DNA from: Cohnella rhizosphaerae
GTDB lineage: Bacteria > Bacillota > Bacilli > Paenibacillales > Paenibacillaceae
Reading direction: 5' to 3'
DNA: 64,000 nucleotides
NCBI RefSeq assembly: GCF_029525575.1
Contig: NZ_JAPDIA010000009.1
Coordinates: 248,001 to 312,000, forward strand
Shown: positions 51,057 through 61,049 of the stretch, in pieces
Layout: the number at the start of each line of letters is the position of its first letter
How positions within the stretch are numbered: position 1 is the first letter of the stretch
Translations under genes and position numbers: made by a program
The notes under the pieces: generated by a model
Told to the model about the DNA's origin: nothing
Database searches by the model: none
Seen by the model: only the letters and a program-made list of their open reading frames with translations

Positions 51057-52376
51057 GTGCCGTCCAATGATGAAAGCTTGAAGGCAGCGCGCGTCGAAAT
51101 ATCGGGCTTGCCCCGCAAGAAGGGAGCGCTGCAAGCCAGGATCATTTTGCCGGAGCGGGAATCCGCCCGGCACGAGGGGCACGAGGGGCCATCCTACCGT
51201 TGGCTCACTTCGGATGCCAAGGATGGGATTTATACGCCAATCGCCGGCGCTTACTACGATGTGCTGCCGCTCTCCGCGGCCGCCGTCGGCCGATATGTCC
51301 GTTGCGAGGCTGCGCTTGTTAGCGGAGAGGAGCGTCTCGTCTTGACCGGCGAAGCGATCGGCCCCATTGCCGATGCGGAAGGAAATCCGAATACGGATTG
51401 GCTGCATGACGCTCGATATGGCATCTCGCACCATTTGCTGGCGGAGTTCATGAACCGGGTGGCGCCGATCGACGACGAGAAATGGCGGGACGGGGAGCGC
51501 TGGGACGAGGTGATCGCCGGCTTCGACGTCGATCGTTATGTAGAGCAGGTCGTAGAGAGCGGAGCCGGCTTCGTCATCCTGACGCTCGGGCAGAACAGCG
51601 GCTACTTGCTCTCGCCCAACGCGACCTACGATCGCATCGCCGGCCTGCAGCCGGGCGAACGCGCCTCGACGCGCGATCTGCCGCTTGAGATCGCCGACGC
51701 CCTGGCGCCGCACGGGATCAAGCTGATCCTGTACGTGCCGGCCAATCCGCCGAGCAAGGCGCATCTGGAAGACGGGGATAACGCCATCAACCGGGCATTC
51801 GATTATCCGGTGGAGGTCGCGCCATCGCAAGAGACGCAGGCCAAGTGGCAGGCCGTCATCCGCGAATGGTCGGACCGGTACGGGGAAAAGCTGGCGGGCT
51901 GGTGGTTCGACGGCATGTGGTTTCAGGAAGCTTATGACGACCTGACGCTGCCCTGCAACTGGTACAGTCTCGCCGGCGCCGCCAAGTCGGGCAACCCGTC
52001 GCGCATCGTGGCCTTTAACGGCGGCATCTTCCGCGACCGGCTCGTCAACTCGCGGCTGGAGGACTATACGGCGGGAGAGACCAACGAGATCGGTCCTTTG
52101 CCCCCGAACGGGCGATGGGCCGATGAACGGGAAGGCGTGCAGTGGTTCCATTGGACGTTCCTGGGGCGGTTTGTCACGGATCTGGCGGGCTGGGGCAATA
52201 CAGGGCTGAACTGGCCGACCGGTGAGTTGACGGATTGGGTCAAGTCCGCCATCGAGATGCAGGGCGTCATCGCGCTGGACGTTCACGTCAACCGGTTCGG
52301 TCATTTGGATGGGGAACAACGGGAGAAGCTGCAAGCCATTAAGCAGGCGATCCGCCAAGGGAGGGTTCAAGCATGA
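51057..52376 (+). CDS. Cytoplasmic GH29-like (alpha-L-fucosidase fold) protein
   Basis: 439 residues, intact; GTG start 51057 after GAGGAGCGG. An N-terminal beta domain of about 110 residues precedes the barrel: DWLHDARYGISHHLLAEF (family H/W entry motif), VESGAGFVILTLGQNSGYLL, STRDLPLEIADALAPHGIKL and KLAGWWFDGMWF, where the Asp of WWFDG is the expected nucleophile. No signal peptide, so it would hydrolyse imported oligosaccharide. It is a paralogue of the next, secreted gene and overlaps it by four bases. The fucosidase specificity is inferred from fold only; the HWG of classical GH29 is replaced by HHL. Confidence 0.75.
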   Translation: MPSNDESLKAARVEISGLPRKKGALQARIILPERESARHEGHEGPSYRWLTSDAKDGIYTPIAGAYYDVLPLSAAAVGRYVRCEAALVSGEERLVLTGEAIGPIADAEGNPNTDWLHDARYGISHHLLAEFMNRVAPIDDEKWRDGERWDEVIAGFDVDRYVEQVVESGAGFVILTLGQNSGYLLSPNATYDRIAGLQPGERASTRDLPLEIADALAPHGIKLILYVPANPPSKAHLEDGDNAINRAFDYPVEVAPSQETQAKWQAVIREWSDRYGEKLAGWWFDGMWFQEAYDDLTLPCNWYSLAGAAKSGNPSRIVAFNGGIFRDRLVNSRLEDYTAGETNEIGPLPPNGRWADEREGVQWFHWTFLGRFVTDLAGWGNTGLNWPTGELTDWVKSAIEMQGVIALDVHVNRFGHLDGEQREKLQAIKQAIRQGRVQA

Positions 52377-54620
52377 TGACACGTCAAAGTCCATTTAAAC
52401 GTTCTCATCGTACGTATGCGTTGGTTCTGGCTTTACTGGTCGTTCTCGCGCTCATCCCGCCTCATCGCGCGCAGGCCCAGACGTACAATGCCAACACGGA
52501 TTGGTTCATGCAGGGGAAATTCGGGCTGTTCGTCCAGTGGCTGTACGGCGGCGGGGATATTACGGGCGATTGGAACACGTTGGTCGACAACTTCGACGTC
52601 GACTATTTTGCGAAGCAAGTGAGCGAGACCGGCGCGAAGTACGTCATTTTTACGCTCGGTCAGAACAGCGGTTACTTCGCATCGCCCAATGCGACGTACG
52701 ACAGCCTTGTCGGGCGCACCGCTTCGACGTCGAAGATGTCGACGCGGGATTTGCCGGCGGATCTGTACGACGCGCTGAATCCTTACGGCATTAAGCTGAT
52801 GCTGTACCTGCCCGCCCGTTCGCCTTCGGACGATCCGGACGCGGTCGCGGCGCTCGGCGATCCGACGCCGATCTACGACCATCTGGCGCCGCAAGCCTTC
52901 CAGGCCAAGTGGGAGAGCGTCGTTCAGGAATGGTCGGACCGTTACGGCTCGAAAGTCGCCGGCTGGTGGTTCGACGGGACCTACAACAACGGCGCCATGT
53001 ACGGCAAGCCGGATATTTCGCAGGCGTACACGGATTACACCGCGGCGCACAATTTTCAGACCTTCGCCGCGGCCGCCAAGCACGGCAATGCCGACGCGAT
53101 CGTTTCCTTCGATCCGGGTCTGTCGGTAGAAGCGCCGATGACCACTTACGCGGATTATATTACGGGCGAGCAAAACCTGCTCCAGTACGTGCCTTCCCAA
53201 TACAACGCGGCGCCTTATTCCAGATGGATCGGCGGGGTCCAGTGGAGCGAGACGGCCTATCAGGGCTACGATTGGGCGCGGAACGGCATGAAGTACACGA
53301 CGCTGGACTTGACCAACTATTTTTCGACGGTGACCAACCAGAGCGGCGTCATCTCCATCGGGCCGAACGTGAGCAAGGAAGGCCATATCAATGCGCCGCA
53401 GTATGCGCAGCTGGTCAACATGCATAACGCGATCGCGGGCGTAGGGCCGGGCGTGACCGTGGTCGAAGACAACGACGCAGGCATCGCCTATTCGGGAACC
53501 TGGCTGACCAGCGTGCCGTCGGGGACGGGATATTCCGGGAACAACGGTCACTTTACGACGACCGCGGGCAGCTACTCGGAATATACGTTTAACGGCACCA
53601 ACGTGGTCTGGTCCGGCGTCAAAGGTCCCGATCACGGCACGGCGGACGTCTATATCGACGGCGCGCTGGACAATTCGGTCGATTCTGTACGCAGCCCATC
53701 GCTTCGTCAATACGGAGATTTACTCCAAGGTCGGTCTGACGAACGGCCCGCATACGATCAAGATCGTCGCCAGGAGCGACAGAAACAGCGCTTCGACGGG
53801 CAACTACGTGGAAGTGGACCGCTTCAACATTACGACGGGGACGCCGACGGTCGTCGACGATTGGGCCAGAGGATTCACCTACGCCGGCACATGGCAGAAC
53901 AGCATCCCTTCGGGCACCGGTTATTGGAACAACACGGGCCACTTCACGACGACAGGCGGAAGCTATGCGCAATATACGTTTAACGGGGCAAGCATCGAAT
54001 GGTACGGCGTCATCGGTCCGGATCACGGCAAGGCCGACGTGTATATCGACGGCACGCTCGATCAGACCGTCGATCTCTACAATGCCAACCGGTATGTCGA
54101 TAACCAAATCTACGTGAAACGCGGGCTCTCGGACGGAGCGCATACGATCAAGATCGTCGCGCGCAGCGACAAGAACGCGGCATCTACCGATTATTACGTG
54201 GAAGTCGACCGGCTGAACAGCTCGAAGGGCACGCCGATCGTCACCTGGGACGACAGCAACTCGCAGCTGGCTTATTCCGGCACGTGGAGCACCGGGATCT
54301 CGACCGGCACCGGCTACTATCGCGATACCGGCCATCATACGACGGCGGCCGGCGCGTATATGCAAGCCAGCTTCACGGGAACGAGCGTCGAATGGCGCGG
54401 CAAGACGGACGCCGATCACGGGATGGCCGACGTGTATATCGACGGCGTGCTGGACCAGACGGTCGATCTGTACAGCGAGGAGCGCTTTACCGACGTAGCC
54501 GTCTATCGCAAGCAAGGCCTGACGGGTGGCACGCACACGATCAAAGTGGTCGCGAAAAACAGTAAAAACGTGAGATCGACGAACTATTACGTAGAAGTGG
54601 ATGCCTTAACGTTCCAGTAG
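52373..54620 (+). CDS. Secreted GH29-like protein with three C-terminal carbohydrate-binding-like repeats (frame-broken)
   Basis: About 748 residues when repaired. Signal peptide (LVLALLVVLALIPPHRAQAQ), then the barrel: NTDWFMQGKFGLFVQWLYGG, SRD-like TRDLPADLYDALNPYGIKLM and AGWWFDGTYNNG with the expected nucleophile Asp. Three 118-residue beta-sandwich repeats follow, each with YSGTW, GTGY, FTTT.G.Y, PDHG.ADVYIDG.LD and THTIK(I/V)VA. An extra T near 53676 (GATTCTG for GATCTG) breaks the frame at the first repeat (VDLYAAHRF). It would act outside the cell, upstream of the importer. A strong terminator follows. Confidence 0.75.
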
Positions 54621-54637
54621 ACGTAAGTCAGTCAATG

Positions 54638-54679
54638 CAGCCCTTGGCCGTTCCCGAATGGAGCGGCCAAGGGCTGTTT
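54638..54679 (+). terminator. Rho-independent terminator ending locus 3
   Basis: Perfect 13-bp stem CAGCCCTTGGCCG / CGGCCAAGGGCTG followed by TTT, 18 bases after the stop codon. Confidence 0.85.
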
Positions 54680-54727
54680 GCGGCGCGGTTACTAATAAAT
54701 CGGCGCGTAGGCGGAGGAGGGGCGGGC

Positions 54728-54900
54728 TGGCGATGTAGGTGCAGGTGGCGGCGTCGGTGCAGGCGATACAGGTGCAGGCGATATAAGTGCAGGTGCGGAT
54801 GCGAGTGCAAATACAAGTGCAGATGTAGTTGCGAGTACAAGTGCGGGTTCGAGTAGATTTGCAAGTGCGAGCAGAAGTGCGGGTGCGGATCCGGCTGCAG
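54728..54900. repeat. Low-complexity GTGCAG/GTGCGAGTGCAA tract
   Basis: About 170 bases built of short units such as GGTGCAGGCGAT, GCGAGTGCA and ACAAGTGCA with six- and twelve-base periodicity. One plus-strand frame encodes a Gly/Ala/Ser-rich sequence (GDTGAGDISAGADASANTSA) but is preceded by a stop and runs into the insertion sequence. It may be the remnant of a repetitive coding region cut by the IS. Confidence 0.6.
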
Positions 54901-54951
54901 GTTTCGAGCAAGAGGGGGGTGTTGAGCGACAAGCGGAAATACCTGCAAAAG

Positions 54952-56608
54952 AAGTCAATTTCAGAATTCATTTGGTGATGGAGCCAAGCATGAGGCCAAT
55001 GTTGGGGAAGTCCTTTTTTTTTGAGGTTAAGCGGCTGGTTTTGCTTCGCGGATGCGCTTGTTTAATTTATCTATTGCAAGTTTGCATACATTGTATGTGA
55101 GACAACTTAAGTCCATATCTACGAATGCACGTCTTTTAAGCTTTCGCGTCGTGCCTAATTCCAGATAAAGTTTTAAATAGGCAAAGACACGCTCAACCGC
55201 GGTCCGCTGTTTAAATAATTGATGGAACTTTTCACTGCCTCGCCCAGGTGCAGTATATCTACGAACATCCTCTTTTACTTGTTTTTTTATCACCTTTTGG
55301 CAGCCGTCGGCTTGAAACGGACAGGCTGCGCATTCTTTGGGTGCTACAAATTTAACAGTATCCCGAGTCGCATCATAGCTATCGTAGCGGTACGAATGAC
55401 CTTGTTTGCACGTTGGGCGCAAGTGCTTATCTACACCATCCGGCAGTTTGGTGCGATGAACAAGCGGAATAAGCGAACATGCACCTACATCTCTAACTTG
55501 CTGGTAAACGGGCTCGCTATCGTAACCTTTGTCGCCTAACACGTACTTAGGCTGGAGTGTTGGGAACCGCTCTTTTAATCGTTTAAGCAGCACGATCGCC
55601 GGACGTTGGTCGTTTACATGAGCCGAGCAGTTTACGCCAGTCACAATATACTGACTCTGGCAATCCACTAACAAATTGAGCTTGTAGCCGTACCAATATT
55701 TTACGCGTCCGCTTCCGCGGGGATCGCCTTTTGCTCCTACACTTGGATAGGTCGGCATGTCCGCGATGAGTTCCTCGTAGCTGCAAGACAACATCCCCGC
55801 AACTTCCTTTTCGAAGTGTGTTAACGAAGCTTCATAGGCCTCGACTTGCGCACGCCACGCGGCCTCCTCGGCTTTGGGGACGCGCCCGCGTTTGACACGC
55901 TTGGGTTTCTCGGGCTTGGGAGCTGGCTGCGGGACATGGCTGACGGCGTCCAGAAAAGCAGGCTCTTCGCTGTCTTCTACCTCCTTGGGGAGAATGGACG
56001 GGGCCGGTTTAGACGCGTCAATTTTGGGGTTTCGGTCAAAGGCTTCCACATGCGAAGAGTCCACCGCCATGCTTTCACCTTTCAGGAAGCCTTCTGTAAT
56101 CGCTGCATCCACCGTAATATCGATGACCTCATGCAGGATACCGGACTGCTGAAGTTTGGTGAAAAGCCTGGAATAGGCGGCTTGGCTCGGTACCCGATCA
56201 GAGCCTGTAAAGTGACAGCGCAATCTGAATTCTGCACTGCTTTTCAGACGGTTGACCAGGTCCTTGATGAAGCGAATATGCTCGATTTTGCAAAGGATAA
56301 GCGAAAAGATCATCGCTCTGGTGTTCAAGCTTTCGGGCCGACCACGTCGTTTGAAGCTACTGATGGCGTACAAGATTTTCGCAATAGGAACTTCTTCCAA
56401 AATGAGGTCGTCTTTTGACGCCGGGGACATTTTTAGAAGGGTCTCAAAGGAAAAGAGCTCTTCCTGTCGAATTGGTATCGTAGGAGTACTTCCTTTCTTT
56501 CTCGTTTTGGGTGGCTAACCTTAATTTCGAGAATGTGGGGAGGTACTCCTCTTTAGTGCGCCAAAAAAAGTCAGTCGTAGCAAGGGGTTTGAATTATGAA
56601 ATTGACTT
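54952..56608 (-). mobile_element. Complete IS1182-family insertion sequence
   Basis: Terminal inverted repeats AAGTCAATTTCAGAATTCA (54952-54970) and its complement at 56590-56608 match at 18 of 19 positions. A 4-bp direct repeat AAAG flanks both ends (54948-54951 and 56609-56612). The element is 1657 bp, normal for the family, and contains one intact transposase gene on the minus strand. It lies between a low-complexity tract and hairpin repeats. Confidence 0.8.
55027..56430 (-). CDS. IS1182-family transposase
   Basis: 467 residues, intact. N-terminal domain with LILEEVPIAKILYAISSFKR and SRAAYSRLFTKLQ-like segment, then a DDE domain: AVDSSHVEAFDRNPKID (first Asp), LVDCQSQYIVTGVN..HVND and YVLGDKGYDS (second Asp region) and the final Glu in TAVERVFAYLKLYLELGTTR. 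The Cys pair in ECAACPFQADGC (zinc-finger-like) is typical of the family. Its GC content is lower than that of the flanking genes. It appears functional. Confidence 0.9.
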   Translation of the reverse strand: MSPASKDDLILEEVPIAKILYAISSFKRRGRPESLNTRAMIFSLILCKIEHIRFIKDLVNRLKSSAEFRLRCHFTGSDRVPSQAAYSRLFTKLQQSGILHEVIDITVDAAITEGFLKGESMAVDSSHVEAFDRNPKIDASKPAPSILPKEVEDSEEPAFLDAVSHVPQPAPKPEKPKRVKRGRVPKAEEAAWRAQVEAYEASLTHFEKEVAGMLSCSYEELIADMPTYPSVGAKGDPRGSGRVKYWYGYKLNLLVDCQSQYIVTGVNCSAHVNDQRPAIVLLKRLKERFPTLQPKYVLGDKGYDSEPVYQQVRDVGACSLIPLVHRTKLPDGVDKHLRPTCKQGHSYRYDSYDATRDTVKFVAPKECAACPFQADGCQKVIKKQVKEDVRRYTAPGRGSEKFHQLFKQRTAVERVFAYLKLYLELGTTRKLKRRAFVDMDLSCLTYNVCKLAIDKLNKRIREAKPAA

Positions 56609-56649
56609 AAAGTACATCTTTTTTCGCCCGAATGCCCCAGTATGCGTCC

Positions 56650-56673
56650 AATACCTGCGAAAATGCAGGTATT
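56650..56673. repeat. AATACCTGC hairpin, copy 1
   Basis: AATACCTGC / GCAGGTATT, 9-bp stem with loop GAAAAT, in the 220-base gap after the insertion sequence. A half-site GAAATACCTGCA lies at about 54936, left of the insertion sequence. Confidence 0.8.
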
Positions 56674-56707
56674 TTAGCCCGCTCGCTGCCAAACGGGCTT
56701 AGTCGAA

Positions 56708-56737
56708 GAAAATACCTGCACATTCGCAGGTATTTTC
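56708..56737. repeat. AATACCTGC hairpin, copy 2
   Basis: Perfect 12-bp stem GAAAATACCTGC / GCAGGTATTTTC with loop ACATTC. It could also terminate transcription reaching from the right (minus strand ends in a T-rich arm). Confidence 0.8.
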
Positions 56738-56771
56738 TCAGACCTCGATTCCCCCTTGCGTTATAAAGCTG

Positions 56772-56791
56772 CATATTTGCATCTATCGCGC
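56772..56791. repeat. 20-bp element CATATTTGCATCTATCGCGC, copy 2
   Basis: Identical to 43557-43576. Like that copy, it is close to the 3' end of a minus-strand gene. Confidence 0.85.
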
Positions 56792-56832
56792 GCGGCTCAC
56801 CGTCGCAACCCTCGAAAGAACGTCTAGCGCCA

Positions 56833-57914
56833 CTATTCTAACCTGCTCGCCGCGCCTACGACCATTCCGCCACCCGTGTCGCCGCCTGCGCCGTTCGTGT
56901 CGCCACCCGTGTCGCCGCCTGTGCCGTTCGTGATTTCGCCAACCGCGTCGCCGCCAGCGCCGTTCGTATCGCCACCCGTTCCGCCACCCGTTTCGCCCGC
57001 CCCACTCGCTGCCGCCTCGCGAAGCTCCTGCACGTCCTGCATCGGCGGCCGACCGTACAAGCGGGCGTATTCCCGGCTGAATTGAGACGGACTCTCGTAG
57101 CCTACGCGAAAAGCCGCCTCGGACGCCGATACGGCTTCCGAGAGCATCAGGCGCTTCGCTTCCTGCAGACGCACCGTCTTCTGATACTGCAGCGGGCTCA
57201 TGGCGGTGACGCGCTTGAAGTGCTTATGGAAAGCCGACACGCTCATGTTGACGGCGTCCGCCAGCTCTTCGACGCGTATCGGACGCTCGTATTGCCGGTT
57301 GATCAATCGGACAGACTGGGCGATGAGATGCGATTGGCTGCCGACCGTGGCGAACGACCGCAGGAGCGGGCCTTGTTCGCCTTGGAGCAGGCGATACAGC
57401 ATCTCGCGGATGACGAGGGGGAGCGAGCGCCGGGATGTCCTCCGGCGCATCGAGCAGCTCGACCAGCCGACAGGCGGCTTCGAGCAGGGCGGGGGGACAT
57501 GCGGCTCACGGTAATGCCGCGGACCGGCTCCGAAGAGACGAGCTCGGGACGCCGGATCTCGCCGGCGACGTCCAGAATGACGTCGGCGTCGAAGCACAGC
57601 TTCAGGCTTAAATAGGGAATCTCGGGCGAAGCCTCGACGATTTTGCCGAAGATCGGCAGTTCGACGGAAGTCACCAAGTAGGTCATCGGGTCGTAAGTAT
57701 AGGTGCCGTCCGCCACGGCAGCCGTTTTGGCGCCCTGCGCCACGATGCAGATCGAGGGCTTGTAGACGGACTCCAGCGGTTCGGACGTTCTAATAGCGTG
57801 CAGCAGCGTCAAATCCGGTATGGCCGTTCGATGCGTGCCGCTCCTCGGGGCATGGCGCTGAATCGCATTCGCCAATCGCTGCCGGGCCTGCTCCAGGCGC
57901 GAAGGTTCATTCAT
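56833..57914 (-). CDS. AraC-family regulator with N-terminal AraC_N domain and Gly-rich tail (frame-broken)
   Basis: About 360 residues when repaired. The AraC_N (PF06719-like) domain reads PDLTLLHAIRTSEPLESVYK and PSICIVAQGAKTA; the C-terminal HTH pair is RVEELADAVNMSVSAFHKHF and SEAAFRVGYESPSQFSREYA. +1 breaks at G6 57491-57496 (giving MSPALLEAACRLVELLDAP) and G5 57417-57421 (giving ALAPLVIREM). After the family end (RPPMQDVQEL) comes an unusual tail of about 60 residues made of Gly-Gly-Asp-Thr/Asn repeats. It is divergent from the SDR at 58094 and probably regulates it. Confidence 0.8.
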
Positions 57915-58093
57915 CGGTCAACGGCTCCTTTCCGCGCGCTTCGCGTTTTTTTTATCATACCCGGTCCGAAGAGAAATAGGCAAGAATCGAATACGTCTGT
58001 TCTACCCGGCGCCGGCCAACCTTTTCTATAATGAACTCACAAGGTCGACGCATTCAGCAAAACGGCCAGTTCAACCCAAAGGAGAGATTCGAT

Positions 58094-58831
58094 ATGGAAT
58101 TGCAGGGAAAAGTCGCGATCGTCACAGGGGCTTCGAGAGGAATCGGGCGGCAGATCGCCATTCAACTGGCAGCCTCCGGCGCGAAGGTGATCGTCAATTA
58201 TGCTTCGAATCCGGGCAAGGCGGACGAAGTCGTAGAGACGATCAAGCAAGCCGGTGGAGAAGCGTTCGCCATCGGCGCCGACGTGAGCAAAGTAAGCGAC
58301 GTCGAAGCGCTGTTCGAGCGGACGCTCGGGCAATACGGCCGCGTCGACATCGTCGTCAACAATGCCGGCATCATGGATAACGCGGCGATCGCGGACGTGA
58401 CGGAGGCGGCGTTCGACCGTCAATTCGCCATCAATGTGAAAGGGACGTACTTCGCTTGCCAGCAAGCGATGAAGCATATGTCGCCGGGCGGATCGATCAT
58501 CAACTTCTCGACCTCGGTCTCTGGCGCGATGCTGCCGACGTACAGCGTCTATGCGGCGACCAAGGGCGCCGTCGAGCAGTTGACCCGCCAACTGGCCAAG
58601 GAATTCGGGCCCAGGGACATCACGATCAACTGCATCGCGCCGGGACAGGTGTCGACCGAGCTGTTTCTTGCCGGGAAGTCGGAAGAGCTGGTCGAATCGT
58701 TCCGTCGGATGAACGCGTTCGGACGTCTGGGAGAGCCGGAAGACATCGCGAACGCGGTGGAGCTGCTCGCAGGCGACAGAGGACGCTGGATCACCGGACA
58801 GACGATTCGCGTGAACGGCGGCTTCAATTGA
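58094..58831 (+). CDS. SDR-family oxidoreductase (FabG-like)
   Basis: 245 residues, classical SDR: TGASRGIG cofactor loop, NNAGIM, Ser in INFSTSVSG and catalytic YAATKGA. The Asn after beta 2 (VIVNYASN) with nearby basic residues suggests NADP preference. Start ATG 58094 behind AAAGGAGAG. A -10-like TATAAT lies at 58027-58032 but no clear -35 is seen. AraC_N-linked SDRs of this size are commonly induced by alcohols or aldehydes; here that is inference. Confidence 0.85.
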   Translation: MELQGKVAIVTGASRGIGRQIAIQLAASGAKVIVNYASNPGKADEVVETIKQAGGEAFAIGADVSKVSDVEALFERTLGQYGRVDIVVNNAGIMDNAAIADVTEAAFDRQFAINVKGTYFACQQAMKHMSPGGSIINFSTSVSGAMLPTYSVYAATKGAVEQLTRQLAKEFGPRDITINCIAPGQVSTELFLAGKSEELVESFRRMNAFGRLGEPEDIANAVELLAGDRGRWITGQTIRVNGGFN

Positions 58832-58921
58832 TTTTCCGGTAAAATTCGTTTACCCGCAGGCAAGCGTGAAGTATGCTTACAGCATAATCGCGTATTTTGT
58901 CGAACGAAGAGGCGGGATCGG

Positions 58922-61049
58922 ATGCACGGAAGAGGGATACCCGGAAGATGGATGGGGAAGCTGGCCCCGTTGTTGATCTTGTTGACGCTGGCAGCCGCCG
59001 CGGCATCGCTTCCGCAGCGCGCGTTCGCGGCGGGCGACGCCGGATCGCAGCAAGCCGCAACCGAAAACGCAGTCGCAATCGCAGCCGCACGCGGCGGAAG
59101 GCGCCTTGCAGATCGGTGACGATGCCGAAGCCGGCGGACAGAGGATCGCGCTTGACGGCGAGTGGGCGTTTTACTGGAACAGGCTGCTCGAACCGCAGGA
59201 TCTGAAATTAAACGAGATCCAGCCGTCCTATCGGACGGTTCCTTCCTCATGGGACACGCACGGATACGGCACCTACCGGCTACAGCTGCGCGTGCCCGCT
59301 TCGGATGTCGGCCAGGGCAAGGCGCTCTTTATCCGTTCCGTCGGGAGCGCCTACCGGCTGTGGATCGACGGCGCGGAGATGGAAGGGCTGGGCAAAGTGG
59401 GAACCGCGCTGGGCGAAGAGCGACCGCAAGCGCACATCAACATGGTCTTTTTTCAGCCGCGCGACCGGACGGTGGAGATCGTCATGCAGGTGTCCAACTA
59501 TTCGTTCCGCGAAGGCGGGATTAACCGGGACATCATGTACGGGGATACCGCCGCGCTGATTCCTTTCGTGCTGAAGGAGCTGCTCATCGACATTTGCGTC
59601 ATCGGCGGCTTTCTGATGATCGGCGTATACCATCTGATCCTCTTCGCCATGCGCAGGAGGGACCAAGCGACGCTTTGGGTCGGTCTGCTGGCGTTGGCCG
59701 TGTCGCTGCGGACGCTGTTCATCAACGGCTACGTGTCTACGCAGCTGCTGGGCATCGAGAGCTGGGAGCTGCTCGTCAAGCTCGAATATATGAGCGAGAT
59801 CGGCGGCCTCGTCGCCTGCATCTTCCTGATGAAACGGCTATATCCGCAGGAGGCCGGGCGGTGGATGGTGAGAATCTCGCTCACCGTCGCACTGGCGCTG
59901 GCGCTGTTCGTCGCGCTTACGCCCGCCCGCGTCTACACGGAGACGATGCTTCTTCAGACCGTCGTCAAGGCGGCGGTACTGCTTTATTTTTTGTTTTATG
60001 TCGGCGTGCGGGCTTATTTGAGAAAAAGAGAAGGCGCGCTTATCCATCTGATCGCTTTGGGCATCATCGTGGCGGCTTCGATAAACGATATGCTGTATTA
60101 TCTGAGACTGGCCGACACGCCGGAGCTGCTCGGCTACAGCGTCGTTCCTTTTATCATGGCGCAGGCGATCATCGTATCGTACCGCTATACGCAGCTGTCG
60201 GCGCGCAACAACATGCTGCTGGCGGAGATGAACCGGTTGAACGCGGACCTGGAGCACAAAGTGGCGCTGCGCACGCGGAGCCTCCGCGAGGCGAACGATA
60301 CCCGGACGAAGATGCTGCTCAATATCGCGCACGATCTGGGTACGCCGCTGGTTGGCATTCAGACCTACTTGCAACTGATGCTGCGAGGGAAAGCCGGGGC
60401 GAACCGGGAAGCGCTGACGCGGCAGTTGCTCGATCATACCGGGTATATGAAACGTCTGGTCGACGACCTGTTCGAGCTGTCCAAGCTGGAATCGGGCGGA
60501 CAGGCGTTCCAGTTCGAGCCTGTCGTTATGGGGCCTTGGCTTGACGCGGCGTATCGCAAGCTCGAGTCGGATCTGAGACACGGAGGCATGACGCTGCGCC
60601 GGGGCATGTGGAGCACGGCGGCGGAGAACGGCGAAGAGGCGGTCGCCGCGATCGATTCGGGCCGCATCGCGCAGGCGCTGCAGAATTATATCGACAACGC
60701 GGTCAAGTTCAGCAGAGGCGTCGGCGATACGATCGAGCTCGAGGCATACGTCCGCCCGGATCCGGCGCATTCGCGAGGCATGCTTGTCATCGCCGTTCGC
60801 GATTACGGCACCGGCATCGCGGAGGAGGAGCTGTCGCACGTATTTCGCAGATTTTACACGCAGCGGGAGAACAATGAAGGCGGCAGCGGCCTGGGCCTGG
60901 CGATCGTCAAGGAAATCGTCGAGCGGCACGGAGGCTCGGTCGGCGTCGACAGCAAGAAGGGCGCGGGAAGCACGTTCAGCATCGCGCTGCCGCTCTTGTC
61001 GGCCGCCGAGGCGGAACGCTCGCTTCAGTTGCCCGAATCAAAGCCGTGA
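58922..61049 (+). CDS. 7TM-type sensor histidine kinase (frame-broken near N-terminus)
   Basis: About 708 residues when repaired. Signal peptide from ATG 58922 (LILLTLAAAAASLPQRAFAA), then a galactose-binding-like extracellular domain (DGEWAFYWNRLLEP; SWDTHGYGTYRLQLRV), seven TM helices (7TMR-DISM type, about residues 220-420), a coiled coil, HisKA with NIAHDLGTPLVGIQ (phospho-His) and HATPase boxes NAVKFSRG, DYGTGIAEEE and GSGLGLAIVKEI. The +1 change needed near A4 59064-59067 joins the signal peptide to the rest. Its 3' end overlaps the convergent regulator by 25 bases. The ligand is likely extracellular and carbohydrate-like. Confidence 0.8.

Noticed and set aside
54606..54971. Minus-strand Arg/Thr/Cys-rich frame over the low-complexity tract
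   Set aside because: Its composition merely reflects the hexanucleotide repeat; all three frames of such a repeat stay open.
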